Below are positions 43,435-52,548 of a stretch of DNA of 64,000 nt, in pieces. The notes under the pieces are model-generated. The model was not told the DNA's origin. It did not search any database and saw nothing but the letters and a program-made list of their open reading frames with translations. Both the position numbers and the translations under genes were made by a program. Source of the stretch: Mesorhizobium erdmanii USDA 3471 (GTDB taxonomy: Bacteria; Pseudomonadota; Alphaproteobacteria; Rhizobiales; Rhizobiaceae). Every line of letters begins with the position of its first letter. Position 1 is the stretch's first letter. The stretch is from NCBI RefSeq assembly GCF_000472705.1, contig NZ_AXAE01000022.1, forward strand, positions 62,001-126,000, written 5' to 3'.

Positions 43435-44826
43435 TTAGCCGTTGTTTTTACGCCGCAATCGGCTTTCGATCTCTTCGCGGGCGCTTTGCGTGGCCTTGAG
43501 CGAGATGGTGGCGCTGCCGTCTTCATTGTCGGTGCGCGAAACGATATCGCCATTGCGATAGAGCCAGTCGACAAGACCGAACTGCGCTGGCTCGATCGTT
43601 ACCGTCAGGTCTTCGAGCTCGCCAGCCATGCGTGTCTCGACGAGCGCTTTCAGCGCGTCGATGCCCTCGCCTGATATCGCCGATACGGCGATCGGCGGAC
43701 CCCTGCTGCCATCGGCGGCATCGGCAAGCAGCCTGTTCCTGTTGCCTTCGTCCAGCAGATCGATCTTGTTCCACACTTCGATGACGCGCTTGGTATCACC
43801 GGCGTCGACACCAAGGTCGGCCAGGATGCGTTCGACATCCTCGGCCTGTGCCGCCGTGTCGGGATCGGAAATGTCGCGCAGATGGATGACGAGATCGGCC
43901 TCGACCACCTCTTCCAGCGTCGCGCGAAACGCCGCGATCAGATGCGTCGGCAGGTCCGAGATGAAACCGACCGTATCCGAAAGGATGATCGGCGTACCAT
44001 GCGGCAGGCGCACGCGGCGCAACGTCGGGTCGAGCGTGGCAAACAGCATGTCCTGCGCCAGCACATCCGCTCCAGTCAGCCGGTTGAACAGCGTCGACTT
44101 GCCGGCATTGGTGTAGCCGACGATCGCCACCACCGGGAACGGCACTTTCTTGCGCTTGGCGCGGTGCAGGTCGCGGGTGCGACGCACCGTTTCCAGCTCG
44201 TGCTTCAGCTTGATGATCTTTTCCTGCAATTGCCGCCGGTCGGATTCGATCTGGGTTTCGCCGGGACCGCCGAGGAAGCCGGCGCCGCCGCGCTGGCGCT
44301 CGAGGTGGGTCCAGCTGCGCACTAGGCGCCCTTTCTGGTAGTTGAGATGGGCGAGTTCGACCTGCAGCGTGCCTTCCTTGGTTCGGGCGCGCTCGCCAAA
44401 AATCTCGAGGATCAACCCGGTGCGGTCGAGCACCTTGGCGTTCAGTTCCTTTTCGAGATTGCGTTGCTGCACGGGCGTGAGCGGATGGTCGACGATGACC
44501 AGTTCGGCTTGCCCCTCTTTGACGATCTCGGCGAACTCCTCGACCTTGCCGCTGCCGAGCAAGGTCGCCGGGCGTGGATCGTTGACAGTCACGACTGCCG
44601 TATGGATGGGGTCGAGGTTGATAGCCCGGGCAAGGCCGACCGCTTCGTCATGGCGAGCGTCGGCCGATCGCGTCAGTCGCGGACGGTTCGTGTCGTCGTC
44701 GCCGCGCGGCTGGCGGGCAAGCACAGGTACGATGACGACAGCCCGGGTCGGCCCCTTGGCTTCCGTCCCGGGATGATGCGCTGGTTTTCCGCGAACCGTG
44801 CCGTCCGCGTCCTTCTCACGTGCCAA
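43435..44826 (-). CDS. hflX: GTPase HflX
   Basis: A 463-residue ribosome-associated GTPase. The N-terminal HflX domain (RPATLLGSGKVEEFAEIVKE) is followed by a coiled region (GPGETQIESDRRQLQEKI) and the G domain with G1 GYTNAGKST, G3 DTVGF, G4 NKID and SAISGEG. The start is a TTG at 44826, directly after the hfq TGA; no ATG gives a full N-terminus. The hfq-hflX pair is translationally linked. Confidence 0.94.
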   Translation of the reverse strand: MAREKDADGTVRGKPAHHPGTEAKGPTRAVVIVPVLARQPRGDDDTNRPRLTRSADARHDEAVGLARAINLDPIHTAVVTVNDPRPATLLGSGKVEEFAEIVKEGQAELVIVDHPLTPVQQRNLEKELNAKVLDRTGLILEIFGERARTKEGTLQVELAHLNYQKGRLVRSWTHLERQRGGAGFLGGPGETQIESDRRQLQEKIIKLKHELETVRRTRDLHRAKRKKVPFPVVAIVGYTNAGKSTLFNRLTGADVLAQDMLFATLDPTLRRVRLPHGTPIILSDTVGFISDLPTHLIAAFRATLEEVVEADLVIHLRDISDPDTAAQAEDVERILADLGVDAGDTKRVIEVWNKIDLLDEGNRNRLLADAADGSRGPPIAVSAISGEGIDALKALVETRMAGELEDLTVTIEPAQFGLVDWLYRNGDIVSRTDNEDGSATISLKATQSAREEIESRLRRKNNG

Positions 44827-45072
44827 TCAGGCGCCCTGGCTTTCCTCGCCATCGAACATCTGAACCGGTTGGCTCGGCATGATCGTGGAAATGGCGTGCT
44901 TGTAGACGAGTTGCGAGTGACCGTCGCGGCGCAGCAGCACACAGAAATTGTCGAACGAAGTGACCACGCCGGTCAGCTTCACGCCGTTAATGAGGAAGAT
45001 GGTGAGCGGGTTCTTGCTCTTGCGAACTGAATTCAGGAACAGGTCCTGAAGGTTTTGCGATCGTTCCGCCAT
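44827..45072 (-). CDS. hfq: RNA chaperone Hfq
   Basis: An 81-residue Sm-like hexameric RNA chaperone. The Sm1 motif (VKLTGVVTSFDNFCVLL) and Sm2 motif (LVYKHAIST) are both intact, and the short C-terminal tail is typical of alphaproteobacteria. It assists small RNA pairing and, in rhizobia, nitrogen control (it is also called nrfA). It lies between dat and hflX, the usual rhizobial order. Confidence 0.98.
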   Translation of the reverse strand: MAERSQNLQDLFLNSVRKSKNPLTIFLINGVKLTGVVTSFDNFCVLLRRDGHSQLVYKHAISTIMPSQPVQMFDGEESQGA

Positions 45073-45155
45073 TGTTCTTGTCTTTCGCCGATCCCCTTCG
45101 GTTTACAAGCCAATGCGCCAAATTGTCGGGCACATGTCAAGCTCGCAAACACCGT

Positions 45156-45176
45156 CTTGTCGTCAGTAACGACAAG
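45156..45176. terminator. 8-bp hairpin between dat and hfq
   Basis: CTTGTCGT and ACGACAAG pair exactly around CAGTA. It lies about 40 bases beyond the dat stop on the minus strand and 84 bases before the hfq start. It may limit read-through from dat into hfq, or regulate hfq. No T-run follows. Confidence 0.4.
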
Positions 45177-45217
45177 CAGAACGAGATATATTGATGTTCA
45201 TTCCACCTGTGCGGTTA

Positions 45218-46081
45218 TCAGGCTGGACTTTTTTCCGCAATGTCAAAAAAGGCTTGCCGCAACGAAAGTGTCACAGAGCCTGGGTGACCGTTGGCCACCG
45301 GATCGCCGTCAATGGCCACGACAGGCATGGCAATTGTCGTTGCGGAGCTGATAAACGCCTCGCGCGCCGCCTTGGCCTCGGCGACGGAAAAGCCTCGCTC
45401 TTCGATCTTCAGGCCGAGCTTCGCCGCAACCTCGAACATGGTGGTGCGAGTTATACCACGCAGGATGCCGTGTTCGGCCGGCCTGGTGACCAGGACGCCG
45501 TCCCGGGTGACGATCCAGGCGTTAGACGAGCCGCCTTCCTTGACGTTGCCGGCGGTATCGACGAACCACGCCTCCTGCGCACCGGCCTCCTTGGCCTTCT
45601 GCTTGGCCAATACATTGGGCAGCAGACCGACACTCTTGATGTCGACCCGGTCCCATCGGTTCTCGGGCACGGTGATGACCGCGATGCCGGTCTCGGCTCG
45701 CTTCGCACCAGCGGCGGGGTCCGCCTTCCTGGCGGTGACCACGAGGGAGGGCTTGGTGTCCGCCGACGGGAAGACAAAATCGCGGCTGGCAACACCGCGC
45801 GTCACCTGCACATAGACCAGACCGTTGACGACATGGTTGCGATTGACCACCTCGCGCAGGATCAGCGGCAGCACGTTGCGCGCGACCGGCCAGGCGATCG
45901 ACAGTTCGGTCAACGAGCGGTTGAGCCGGGAAAGATGGCGCGGCATGTCGACGATGAAGCCCCGCGCCACCTCGCAGACCTCATAGACGCCGTCGGCGAA
46001 CTGATAACCGCGATCCTCGATATGCACGGAAGCGTCCGCGTGAGCGACGTAGCGCCCGTTGACATAGGCAATGCGTGGCAT
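45218..46081 (-). CDS. dat: D-amino-acid aminotransferase (class IV)
   Basis: A 287-residue PLP enzyme of the class IV fold. It begins MPRIAYVNGRYVAHADASVH and has IEDRGYQFADGVYEV, the Lys-bearing LAKQKAKEAGAQEAW and the cofactor loop KEGGSSNAWIV. The late GITRTTMFEVAAKLG segment completes the pattern. It makes D-alanine or D-glutamate by transamination. Its position downstream of ntrX and upstream of hfq is conserved in rhizobia. Confidence 0.93.
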   Translation of the reverse strand: MPRIAYVNGRYVAHADASVHIEDRGYQFADGVYEVCEVARGFIVDMPRHLSRLNRSLTELSIAWPVARNVLPLILREVVNRNHVVNGLVYVQVTRGVASRDFVFPSADTKPSLVVTARKADPAAGAKRAETGIAVITVPENRWDRVDIKSVGLLPNVLAKQKAKEAGAQEAWFVDTAGNVKEGGSSNAWIVTRDGVLVTRPAEHGILRGITRTTMFEVAAKLGLKIEERGFSVAEAKAAREAFISSATTIAMPVVAIDGDPVANGHPGSVTLSLRQAFFDIAEKSPA

Positions 46082-46182
46082 TGGCGACCCCTGGAAATTC
46101 TTGGGCTTGTCTTATGCGATTCCGCCGCCACCGTAACCGGCAAACGGTTGGCCCACGAGCGGCGAATTGGGCGGCGCGCGAG

Positions 46183-47544
46183 TCAAACCCCCAGCGACTT
46201 CAGCTTGCGGTGCAGCGCCGAGCGCTCCATGCCGATGAACTCGGCGGTCTTCGAGATGTTGCCGCCGAAGCGGTTGATCTGGGCGATCAGATAATCCTTC
46301 TCGAACTGTTCGCGCGCCTCGCGCAACGGCAGCGCCATGATGTGCTGGTCGGACTGGTTAGGCGTGCGCGGCATAACATCGCCGATCTCGGACGGCAGGA
46401 GGTCCGCGGTGATGGGCGCATCGACGTCGTCGCCGCGCGCCAGGATCATCAGGCGCTCGACATTGTTGCGCAACTGGCGGACGTTGCCCGGCCAGTTGTG
46501 CGCCTGCAGCACGGCAAGCGCGTCGTCGCCGATGCGGCGCGGCTTGATACCGGCCTGGCGGGCGATCTGCTTCATGAAGTTGTCGACGAGGTAGGGGATG
46601 TCCTCGCGCCGCTCGGCCAGTCCGGGCACCATGACCGGAACCACCGCCAGGCGATGGTACAGATCCTCGCGGAAACGCCCGTCGGCGATCATGGCTTCCA
46701 GGTTCTGCGAGGTCGAAGAGATGATGCGGACGTCGACCTTGACCCGTTTGGTGCCCCCTACCCGCTCGAACTGCTGCTCGACCAGCACGCGCAGGATCTT
46801 GTTCTGCGTCTCGCGCGGCATGTCGGCCACTTCGTCGATGTAGAGGATGCCTCGATGCGCTTCTTCCAGCGCACCGACCTTGCGCTCGACACCGTTCGAT
46901 TCGGTGCCGAACAGCTCGATCTCCATGCGCTCTGGAGTGATGTTGGCAGCGCTCAGTGTCACGAACGGCGCGCCCTTGCGTGCGGACAGCGTGTGGATGG
47001 CGCGCGCCGCCAGTTCCTTGCCGGATCCGGAAGGACCTATGATCATGACACGGCTGTTGGTCGGCGCGACGCGCTCGATGGTCTGGCGCAGCTGGCTCAT
47101 CGCCGACGACATGCCGATCAGGTCGAAGGTCTCGCCGCTGCGCTGCTTGAGGTCGGAAACCTCGCGCCGCAATTTCGAGGTTTCCAGCGCGCGCTCGGCA
47201 ATGAGAATCAGCCTGTCGGCCTTGAACGGCTTCTCGATGAAATCATAGGCACCGCGCCGGATGGCCGAGACCGCCGTTTCGATGTTCCCATGGCCGGAGA
47301 TCATCACCACCGGCAGGGTCGGATGCATGGTCTTGATCTCGTCGAGCAGCGCCAGGCCGTCCAGACGCGAGCCCTGCAGCCAGATGTCGAGAAAAATCAA
47401 CCTCGGCGCACGATCGGCGATGGCGGCCAGCGCGCTGTCGGCATCGAAGGCCGTGCGGGTTTCGTGACCTTCGTCGCTCAGGATTCCTGCGACGAGCTCG
47501 CGGATGTCTTCCTCGTCATCGACGATGAGAATATCAGACGCCAT
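46183..47544 (-). CDS. ntrX: Nitrogen regulation response regulator NtrX
   Basis: A 453-residue response regulator: receiver domain with phospho-acceptor D53 (LIFLDIWLQG), AAA+ domain with Walker A GPSGSGKE and Walker B ILYIDEVADMP, and a C-terminal Fis-type helix-turn-helix (ISKTAEFIGMERSALHRKLK). Loop 1 lacks GAFTGA (it reads LFGTESNGVERKVGALEEA), so direct sigma-54 activation is doubtful, as noted for other alphaproteobacterial NtrX proteins. Its start overlaps the ntrY end by 11 bases. Confidence 0.96.
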   Translation of the reverse strand: MASDILIVDDEEDIRELVAGILSDEGHETRTAFDADSALAAIADRAPRLIFLDIWLQGSRLDGLALLDEIKTMHPTLPVVMISGHGNIETAVSAIRRGAYDFIEKPFKADRLILIAERALETSKLRREVSDLKQRSGETFDLIGMSSAMSQLRQTIERVAPTNSRVMIIGPSGSGKELAARAIHTLSARKGAPFVTLSAANITPERMEIELFGTESNGVERKVGALEEAHRGILYIDEVADMPRETQNKILRVLVEQQFERVGGTKRVKVDVRIISSTSQNLEAMIADGRFREDLYHRLAVVPVMVPGLAERREDIPYLVDNFMKQIARQAGIKPRRIGDDALAVLQAHNWPGNVRQLRNNVERLMILARGDDVDAPITADLLPSEIGDVMPRTPNQSDQHIMALPLREAREQFEKDYLIAQINRFGGNISKTAEFIGMERSALHRKLKSLGV

Positions 47545-49819
47545 TACCGACCTTTTCAGTTTCTCTTTCGTGTTCCGTCTTGCCTTCGCCGCGTGACGGC
47601 GCGACAGCCGAGAGCGGCAGGATGATGCTGATCATCGCGCCGCGTCCGCCATGGAAATCCGCGGGCGCATCATGAAGTTCCAGCCTGCCACCATGGTCCT
47701 CCACGATCTTCTTGACGATAGCGAGGCCAAGTCCGGTGCCCTTCTCGCGTGTGGTCATATAGGGCTCGAGCAGCCGTTGGCGATTCTCGCGCGGCAGGCC
47801 TTTGCCATTGTCGATGACGTCAATTCTGATGGCGCCATTCTGACGGGCGGCTTGAATCCGGATTATGCCGTGCGAACCGTCCTTCTGTTCCAATCCGTCG
47901 ATCGCCTCGGCGGCGTTCTTGATCACATTGCCGAAAGCCTGCGCCAGCAGCCGGCTGTCGAACGTGCCCTTGAGCGGTTCGTTGCCGAATATCCGCTCGA
48001 AGGTGATGTCGGCGCGGCTCACTTCGACCAGGAACGACGCCTCACGCAATGATTCGCGCAGATCGATGGCCTTCATCTCGGGCTTGGGCATACGCGCGAA
48101 GGCGGAGAATTCGTCGACCATGCGGCCGATATCCTCGACCTGCCGGATGATGGTGTCGGTACACTGGTCGAAAACCTCGCGGTCCTCAGTGATGACCTTG
48201 CCGTAGCGGCGCTTGATGCGCTCGGCCGAAAGCTGGATCGGCGTCAGCGGGTTCTTGATCTCGTGGGCGATGCGGCGCGCCACGTCGGCCCAGGCGGAAG
48301 AACGCTGGGCCTGAACCAGATCAGTGATGTCGTCGACCGTCACGACGTAGGATTTTTCCTCAGAACCGTCGTCGCCCGCTTCGATGGTGATCTGCACATT
48401 GAAGGTGCGCTCGGTGCCGGCGCGGAAGAATGTCACCTGCTCGCGGTAGACGGGCTTGCCCGACTGGCGGCCGATCTCGAAGACGCGGCCGACATGCGGC
48501 AGAACGGCGGAGAGGTTCTGCCCGAGCGCGGCACTGGCGGAGATGGCCAGCATCGATTCGGCCGAACGGTTGACGATGGTGACGATGCCGTAGGGATCGA
48601 CGCCGATGACGCCGGCGGTGACGCCGGCGAGCACGGCCTCGGAAAAGCGCCGCCGCTCGTCGATCAAGTCCTTCGCCGACAGGATCTCGTTGCGTTGCGA
48701 TTTGAGTTCCAGCAGCATCTTGTTGAACGTGTCGCCGAGCGAGGCGACGTCGCCATCGGAAGGCCTGACCGGGACCGCGACGTCGAGATTGCCGGTCGCC
48801 ACCTCATCGGCGGCACCGATGAGCTGGCGAATCGGCCGCACGAGACGGTCGGCAACGGCAATGCCGGTCCATATCGCCGACAGGATGATGATCAGGGTCA
48901 GCGACAGGTAGGGCAGCGCGAAGGCGACCTGCGACGTGCGCCTGTTGTCCTCGAGATTGCGGTATTCGTCGGTGTTGGACCTGACGATCTGCCGGGCCTT
49001 GATCACCTCGGGATCGACCAGGCGGATGGTGTAGAGGTAGAGACCCTCGATCTCGCGTAGCTTGACGATGGCCCCCATGATGTTGCGGGTGCGCGGCTCT
49101 ATCAGCACCGGTTTGCCCTCGCTAGCGCTGCTGACTGAGCCTTCCGGCGGCTCCGGCATGGCGAAATCGGCATCGGTCTGGGCGCTCATGACGAACGAGC
49201 CATCGGGCTTGATCAGCGCCGCATGCGCCAGCGACCGACCCACCGCCTCCTTGTTCAGGAGGTCGAGAAAGCCTGTGCGATCAAGGCCGTAGAGCGTGCG
49301 CGACGCATCGAGATCATAGGCCATCGACAGCGTCGTGCCCTGCAGATTGCGGGCGTTTTCCTGGACATAGGCATCGGCGATCGACAGCGAGGAATTGACG
49401 ATCGTCTTGGTGCGGATCTCGAACCAGCGGTCGAGGCCGATATCGAGCGTGATCGAGGCGATGATCGCCACCATGATGGCGGGTATGGCGGCAACCAGCG
49501 CGAACATGGCGACGATGCGCACATGCAGCCGCGAGGCGGCCTTGCCGTGCCGGCGCGCCATGACGATGCGATGCACCTCGCGTCCGACCAGCGCCATGAG
49601 GAAAAGCACGAAGGCGGCGTTGAGCGCGATCAGCGCCCAGGTCGTCCTGGCGTCAGGCGCGATCGGCGTCGCGCCGACCAGGATGGTGAACGAAATGGCC
49701 GCCATGACCAGCGCGCCGACGACCGCCACGATGCCGGGCAGTGCCAGCAGGCGGCGCCCGTCTCGCGCGCCGGGTTCGCTGAAAAGCGGTTGGTTGAGTA
49801 CAGGTGCCTGCGGAGCCAT
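47534..49819 (-). CDS. ntrY: Nitrogen regulation sensor histidine kinase NtrY
   Basis: A 761-residue membrane kinase with two early helices and a further one (about 35-110), an extracytoplasmic region of about 200 residues, another helix near FALPYLSLTLIIILSAIWTG, a HAMP segment, a PAS domain, and the kinase core with the phospho-acceptor His in RRIAHEIKNPLTPIQLSAER. The ATP-binding motifs NVIKNAAEAI, VIDNGKGLP and KGTGLGLAIVKKIV are present. It is the partner of NtrX and senses nitrogen or redox state in relatives. It lies 129 bases downstream of ntrC. Confidence 0.96.
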   Translation of the reverse strand: MAPQAPVLNQPLFSEPGARDGRRLLALPGIVAVVGALVMAAISFTILVGATPIAPDARTTWALIALNAAFVLFLMALVGREVHRIVMARRHGKAASRLHVRIVAMFALVAAIPAIMVAIIASITLDIGLDRWFEIRTKTIVNSSLSIADAYVQENARNLQGTTLSMAYDLDASRTLYGLDRTGFLDLLNKEAVGRSLAHAALIKPDGSFVMSAQTDADFAMPEPPEGSVSSASEGKPVLIEPRTRNIMGAIVKLREIEGLYLYTIRLVDPEVIKARQIVRSNTDEYRNLEDNRRTSQVAFALPYLSLTLIIILSAIWTGIAVADRLVRPIRQLIGAADEVATGNLDVAVPVRPSDGDVASLGDTFNKMLLELKSQRNEILSAKDLIDERRRFSEAVLAGVTAGVIGVDPYGIVTIVNRSAESMLAISASAALGQNLSAVLPHVGRVFEIGRQSGKPVYREQVTFFRAGTERTFNVQITIEAGDDGSEEKSYVVTVDDITDLVQAQRSSAWADVARRIAHEIKNPLTPIQLSAERIKRRYGKVITEDREVFDQCTDTIIRQVEDIGRMVDEFSAFARMPKPEMKAIDLRESLREASFLVEVSRADITFERIFGNEPLKGTFDSRLLAQAFGNVIKNAAEAIDGLEQKDGSHGIIRIQAARQNGAIRIDVIDNGKGLPRENRQRLLEPYMTTREKGTGLGLAIVKKIVEDHGGRLELHDAPADFHGGRGAMISIILPLSAVAPSRGEGKTEHERETEKVGNGV

Positions 49820-49948
49820 GTCGCCGTCTGGGAGCCAATGATTGCGTCCGATCTATGCAACGCATTGTGGCGATTATGCAACAAGTGTGACAATGGCGGA
49901 AATCTTTCGCCGCTCAGTCCCCTGAAAAAGAGTGCGTCAGATCGGCGT

Positions 49949-51409
49949 TCAGCCCGGCCGCGACGATTTATAGACGTTGACGCCCAGTTCGCGAATCTTC
50001 TTGCGCAGCGTGTTGCGGTTCAGCCCCAGCAGTTCGGCGGCCTTGATCTGGTTGCCGCGGGTTGCCGTCATCGAGGCCAGGACCAGCGGATATTCGACTT
50101 CGGACAGGATCCGCTGATAGAGGCCGGCGGGCGGCAATTCGCCGGCAAACGAGGCGAAATAGCGCTGCAGGAAATGCTCCACCGCCTGGCCGATGGAGAG
50201 GTCGTCGGGGATGAGGTTGCCGCCGCCGGGGACCACGGGGCGCTCGCCGGTCTTGAGTTCCGCCTCGATGATCTCGGCGGAAATCTCGTCCTGCGAATAG
50301 AGCGCCGCCAGCCGGCGAACGAGGTTTTCCAGTTCGCGCACATTGCCCGGCCAAGGGTAGCGCTTCATCAGTTCGATGCCGCCGGACGAGATGCGCTTGG
50401 TCTGTAGGCCTTCCATCTCGCCCAGCTTGAAGAAGTGACGCACGAGGTCGGGCACGTCCTCTGAACGCTCGCGCAATGCCGGCAGCCTGAGCGGCACGAC
50501 ATTGAGGCGATAGAACAGGTCTTCGCGGAACAAACCCTGGTTGATGAGCGTGCGCAAATCCTTGTTGGTGGCGGCGACGATGCGCACATCGGTCTTGATC
50601 GGCGTGCGGCCGCCGACGGTCGTGTATTCGCCCTGCTGCAGGACACGCAGCAGGCGGGTCTGCGCCTCCATCGGCATATCGCCGATCTCGTCGAGGAAAA
50701 GCGTGCCGCCCTCGGCCTGCTCGAAACGGCCGGTGGAGCGGTTCTGGGCGCCGGTGAAAGCGCCCTTCTCGTGACCGAACAATTCCGATTCGATCAAGTC
50801 GCGCGGGATCGCCGCCATGTTGATGGCGACGAATGGACCGCCGCGACGGCGGCCATATTCATGCAGCGCGCGTGCCACCAGTTCCTTGCCGGTGCCGGAT
50901 TCGCCAGAGATCATCACCGTCAGGTCGGTCTGCATCATGCGCGCCAGCATGCGGTAGATGTCCTGCATGGCCGCCGAGCGGCCGACCAGCGGCATCGTTT
51001 CGGGCTGCTCATCCGGCCGCGCGTCGATCTTCGGCCGCCTCGGCTCCGACAGCGCCCGGTTGACGATGTTGAGCAACTCGGTCAGGTCGAACGGTTTTGG
51101 CAGATATTCATAAGCGCCGGTCTCGGATGCACGGATGGCCGTCATGAACGTGTTCTGGGCGCTCATGACGATGACGGGCAGCTCGGGCCGCGCCTTCTTG
51201 ATGCGGGGCAGCATGTCGAAGGCGTTCTCGTCCGGCATGACCACGTCGGTGATGACGAGGTCGCCCTCGCCCGCCGCTACCCACCGCCACAAGGTCGAGG
51301 CATTGGAGGTGACGCGCACCTCGTGGCCGACGCGAGACAAAGCCTGATTGAGCACGGTGCGGATCGCCGCATCGTCATCGGCGACGAGAATATTGCCGCG
51401 AACGGTCAT
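49949..51409 (-). CDS. ntrC: Nitrogen regulation response regulator NtrC (NR(I))
   Basis: A 486-residue sigma-54 activator: receiver domain with D55 (LVITDVVMPDE), AAA+ domain with Walker A GESGTGKE, the intact GAFTGA loop (HEKGAFTGAQNRSTG) needed to touch sigma-54, Walker B GTLFLDEIGDMP, and a Fis-type helix-turn-helix (KAAELLGLNRNTLRKKIREL). It activates nitrogen-scavenging genes when phosphorylated by NtrB. Its start overlaps the ntrB stop by 4 bases. It is the expected activator of the sigma-54 promoter near 26380. Confidence 0.97.
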   Translation of the reverse strand: MTVRGNILVADDDAAIRTVLNQALSRVGHEVRVTSNASTLWRWVAAGEGDLVITDVVMPDENAFDMLPRIKKARPELPVIVMSAQNTFMTAIRASETGAYEYLPKPFDLTELLNIVNRALSEPRRPKIDARPDEQPETMPLVGRSAAMQDIYRMLARMMQTDLTVMISGESGTGKELVARALHEYGRRRGGPFVAINMAAIPRDLIESELFGHEKGAFTGAQNRSTGRFEQAEGGTLFLDEIGDMPMEAQTRLLRVLQQGEYTTVGGRTPIKTDVRIVAATNKDLRTLINQGLFREDLFYRLNVVPLRLPALRERSEDVPDLVRHFFKLGEMEGLQTKRISSGGIELMKRYPWPGNVRELENLVRRLAALYSQDEISAEIIEAELKTGERPVVPGGGNLIPDDLSIGQAVEHFLQRYFASFAGELPPAGLYQRILSEVEYPLVLASMTATRGNQIKAAELLGLNRNTLRKKIRELGVNVYKSSRPG

Positions 51410-52548
51410 TTGCGGTCTCCTTCGCCGTCTTCATCGGCACCAAACTGCGTTTCCTTCCAGGCCGGCATCAGGATGCGGAAGGTGGTTCCGCGCGGGGTCG
51501 ATTCGCATTCGATGATGCCGCCATGCTCGCCGACGATCTTGGCAACAAGTGCCAGCCCCAGCCCCGAGCCATTCGGCTTGGTGGTGATGAAGGGATCGAA
51601 CAGGATCGGCAGGATGTCCTCCGAGACGCCGGAGCCATTGTCGCGCACGCAGAACTCCAGCGGCAGCGAGACGCGGTCCTGCGTGCCCGGAACCGAAACG
51701 CGAATGCCGGGCCGGAAGGCGGTCGACAGCACGATCTCGCCCTGCGGATCGCCACCGATCGCCTCGGCGGCGTTCTTCACCAGGTTGAGGAACACCTGAA
51801 TCAGCTGGTCGCGATTGGCGAATACCGGAGGCAACGATGGATCGTAGTCCTCCAATATCTTGATTTTCTTCGCAAAACCATTCTTAGCGATCGCCTTCAC
51901 ATGGTCGAGTACGACATGGATGTTGACGGGATAGCGGTCGATCGGACGCTCGTCGGAAAACACCTCCATGCGATCGACCAGCGAGACGATGCGATCCGTC
52001 TCGTCGGTGATCAGCCGGGTCAGCGCGCGGTCCTCGTCGGAAGCGGACAGTTCGAGCAGTTGCGCGGCGCCACGAATGCCGGAGAGCGGGTTCTTGATCT
52101 CATGGGCGAGCATGGCCGCCAGGCCGGTCACCGAGCGGGCCGCACCGCGATGCGTCATCTGGCGGTCGATCTTGTCGGCCATCGACCGCTCCTGGAACAT
52201 GACCACGACGGAGCCAGGGAATTCGGGCACCGGCGCGACATAGAGATCGACGACCTTCTCGATACCGAGGCGTGGCGACGACACATCGACCCGATACTCG
52301 TTGACCGGTGCCCGGCGTTCGCGCACCTGATCGACCAGGGTCAGCAGCGGGCTGCCGAAGGGGATCAACTTCGACAAAGTATTGCGCGCCAGCATGGTCG
52401 CGCTGGAGCGAAAAAAGTCCTCTGCATCGGCATTGGCGAAGGTGATGAAGCCTTCGTCGCTGATCATGATCACCGGGCGGCGGATCGTGTTGAGGACTAT
52501 CTGGGCGGCATCAGCCATTTCAGACCCCTGGCCAGCGATAGCGTTCAT
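51406..52548 (-). CDS. ntrB: Nitrogen regulation sensor histidine kinase NtrB (NR(II))
   Basis: A 380-residue soluble kinase. A PAS domain (about 14-120) precedes the HisKA segment with phospho-acceptor H149 (LAHEIKNPLSGIRGAAQLLE), and the ATPase domain has NLVKNAAEAIG, CVRDNGSGVS and GSGLGLALVAKIV. There is no membrane segment. PII proteins control its kinase and phosphatase activity in related bacteria. Overlaps of 4 bases with dusB upstream and ntrC downstream show one operon. Confidence 0.97.
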   Translation of the reverse strand: MNAIAGQGSEMADAAQIVLNTIRRPVIMISDEGFITFANADAEDFFRSSATMLARNTLSKLIPFGSPLLTLVDQVRERRAPVNEYRVDVSSPRLGIEKVVDLYVAPVPEFPGSVVVMFQERSMADKIDRQMTHRGAARSVTGLAAMLAHEIKNPLSGIRGAAQLLELSASDEDRALTRLITDETDRIVSLVDRMEVFSDERPIDRYPVNIHVVLDHVKAIAKNGFAKKIKILEDYDPSLPPVFANRDQLIQVFLNLVKNAAEAIGGDPQGEIVLSTAFRPGIRVSVPGTQDRVSLPLEFCVRDNGSGVSEDILPILFDPFITTKPNGSGLGLALVAKIVGEHGGIIECESTPRGTTFRILMPAWKETQFGADEDGEGDRK

